NCBI GenBank assembly: GCA_043747595.1
Contig: JAYTOX010000054.1
Coordinates: 6,467 to 70,466, forward strand
Length of the DNA: 64,000 bases
From: JADKIH01 sp043747595
Lineage (GTDB): Bacteria > Bacteroidota > Bacteroidia > AKYH767-A > 2013-40CM-41-45
Direction of reading: 5' to 3'
Shown: one piece after another, positions 62,592 to 64,000 of the stretch
How the letters are laid out: each line of letters starts with the position of its first letter
Position numbering within the stretch: position 1 is the stretch's first letter
Position numbers and translations under genes: made by a program
The notes under the pieces: model-generated
The model's database searches: none
What the model saw: only the letters and a program-made list of their open reading frames with translations
Told to the model about the DNA's origin: nothing

Positions 62592-64000
62592 ATGGAAAAT
62601 TTTGTTGTAAGTGCCAGAAAATACCGTCCGGTAACATTCAGTACAGTTGTCGGCCAGCCCAATATTACGAACACATTAAAAAATGCAATCCGCAATAATC
62701 ATTTGGCGCAAGCATTTTTATTTACCGGACCCAGAGGAGTTGGAAAAACGACAACCGCAAGGATCCTTGCAAAGACGATCAATTGTAAGAACATCTCCGA
62801 AGAAATAGAAGCTTGTAACGTTTGTGAAATGTGTCAAGCATTTAATGATGGACATTCATTGAATATTTATGAATTAGATGCGGCGAGTAATAATTCTGTT
62901 GACGATATCCGTGCACTTGTAGATCAGGTTCGATATACGCCTCAAATGGGAAAATACAAAGTGTATATAATCGATGAGGTTCACATGTTGTCGGCTTCAG
63001 CCTTTAATGCCTTTTTGAAAACACTTGAAGAGCCGCCTTCGTATGCTATTTTCATTCTTGCTACAACAGAAAAGCATAAAATCATACCAACAATATTATC
63101 GCGTTGTCAAACTTTTGATTTCAGTCGTATTTCAGTTGAGAATATTGTAACACATTTACAACACGTTGCTAGCAGTGAAGGAATAATTGCTGAAGAAGAT
63201 GGTCTGCATATAATTGCACAAAAAGCCGATGGTGCGCTTCGTGATTCACTGAGTATCTTCGATCAGCTTGTTTCGTTTGCAGGCAATACAGTAACCTACA
63301 AGGACGTAATTGCCAATCTTAATATCCTTGATTACGATTATTATTTTAGAGTAACCGACGATCTACATGCAGGTAATATTCCAAATGTACTTGTTACCTT
63401 CAATGAAATATTAAGTAAAGGGTTTGACGGACATAATTTCATTAATGGATTAGCTTCACATTTTCGTGATTTGTTAGTTTGTAAAGATGCAGTCACTTTA
63501 CCGCTACTAGAAGTTAGTCCGAATATTAAAGAGAAATATAGAGTACAGTCTGTTACTTGCAGCGGAGAGTGGCTTTTAAACTTATTAGAGTTAGCTGGCA
63601 AGGCAGACTATCAATATCGTGCAGCAAAAAACCAACGGCTACATATAGAGTTAACATTAATGAAAATGTGTGTTGGGATTTCTGCTGCTTCTACAGAAGG
63701 GATTAAAAAAAAAATTGAATTATCCATTAATGCAGCAATTCAAAATCCTACACCTTCGAGTGCTACGAGTGCTCCTTCATCGACAAATAACGACGTATCG
63801 AAAGCTGCGGGCGCAGAGGAACCGAATGCAGGTTTACCAACAAAAAACGAATCACCTACGGCACCTAAAGTCAGCACACCAATTCAACAAAGTCCAGTTC
63901 GACCGGCCGCACCTATTTACAAAAAATCTATTTCCATCAATGAAAAACTAAATGGCAATAAAGATAAAAAGCAGAGTGATGTTTCTGAGGAAGCAGAAAT
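62592..64000 (+). CDS. dnaX: DNA polymerase III subunit gamma/tau, 5' part
   Basis: Clamp-loader ATPase. The frame starts at ATG 62592 (MENFVVSARKYRPVTFSTVV) and runs off the window after 469 codons. Walker A is GPRGVGKTTTA near residues 45-55, the zinc module has CNVCEMC near 76-82, Walker B is YIIDEVHML near 122, and sensor 1 plus SRC are in LATTEKHKIIPTILSRC near 155-171. After the lid and domain III (to about 365) comes a Pro/Ser/Thr-rich linker. In Bacteroidota as elsewhere the C-terminal tau part would follow. A recR gene was not seen because the sequence ends. Confidence 0.96.
   Translation, partial: MENFVVSARKYRPVTFSTVVGQPNITNTLKNAIRNNHLAQAFLFTGPRGVGKTTTARILAKTINCKNISEEIEACNVCEMCQAFNDGHSLNIYELDAASNNSVDDIRALVDQVRYTPQMGKYKVYIIDEVHMLSASAFNAFLKTLEEPPSYAIFILATTEKHKIIPTILSRCQTFDFSRISVENIVTHLQHVASSEGIIAEEDGLHIIAQKADGALRDSLSIFDQLVSFAGNTVTYKDVIANLNILDYDYYFRVTDDLHAGNIPNVLVTFNEILSKGFDGHNFINGLASHFRDLLVCKDAVTLPLLEVSPNIKEKYRVQSVTCSGEWLLNLLELAGKADYQYRAAKNQRLHIELTLMKMCVGISAASTEGIKKKIELSINAAIQNPTPSSATSAPSSTNNDVSKAAGAEEPNAGLPTKNESPTAPKVSTPIQQSPVRPAAPIYKKSISINEKLNGNKDKKQSDVSEEAE

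Overview
The window looks like chromosomal DNA of a free-living, AT-rich Bacteroidota, probably from the Chitinophagales, Sphingobacteriales or Cytophagales side. Evidence for this: promoter boxes of the Bacteroidota form TTG-N19/21-TAnnTTTG before many genes; secreted proteins ending in type IX secretion (T9SS) sorting domains; a PorE-like TPR/propeller/OmpA protein; the gene order rpsF-rpsR-rplI without ssb; type III glutamine synthetase; and an alpha/beta-fused 2-oxoacid dehydrogenase E1. No prophage, insertion sequence, CRISPR array, rRNA or tRNA was recognised.

Layout. 0-1.5 kb: end of a Cys-rich peptide gene, an AT-rich gap and a HigB/HigA-type toxin-antitoxin pair. 1.5-21.6 kb: mostly housekeeping genes (thyA-folA, nucleoside permease, a bifunctional-nuclease-family protein, etfBA, pdhB, DEAD-box helicase, fatty-acid desaturase, glutamine synthetase III, a PorE-like OmpA protein, then purM-prfA-fused E1). 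21.7-27.5 kb: a minus-strand run paaH - HerA-like ATPase - paaI - paaJ - paaY - SRAP protein. 27.7-34.8 kb: rpsT, radC, a deacetylase/FemAB-like/upp/membrane-protein run, a YjjG-type HAD phosphatase, a second Cys-rich peptide and an ABC permease. 34.9-41 kb: three T9SS-exported propeller proteins separated by long gaps that hold an orphan sorting-domain remnant and a degenerate dispersed repeat. 41-46.9 kb: rpsF-rpsR-rplI, paaZ behind a structured leader, an unrecognised gene, about seven copies of a 136-137 bp tandem repeat, and msrA. 47-54.7 kb: an enoyl-CoA hydratase, a gene-poor 1 kb, a two-gene envelope unit (1025-residue TPR protein plus outer-membrane barrel) and a lipoprotein. 54.7-64 kb: ftsE behind a conserved-looking small gene, two glycosyltransferases, paaABCD with convergent paaG, an HU protein, and dnaX running off the end.

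How the genes work together. The clearest shared function is aerobic phenylacetate breakdown by the phenylacetyl-CoA epoxide route. PaaABC(D) make the epoxide, PaaG isomerises it to the oxepin, PaaZ opens and oxidises the ring, an enoyl-CoA hydratase with PaaH and PaaJ carry out beta-oxidation, and PaaI and PaaY are the salvage and accessory proteins. EtfAB could take electrons from acyl-CoA dehydrogenases. The genes lie in four separate places, and neither the reductase PaaE nor the ligase PaaK is in the window. The most unusual point is that the beta-oxidation operon also carries two DNA-associated genes (a HerA/DUF853 ATPase and a SRAP abasic-site protein). The paaZ leader, with twin 16-nt repeats and a GAAA-capped hairpin, and a 13-bp dyad at the glutamine synthetase promoter are the best unexplained regulatory signals.
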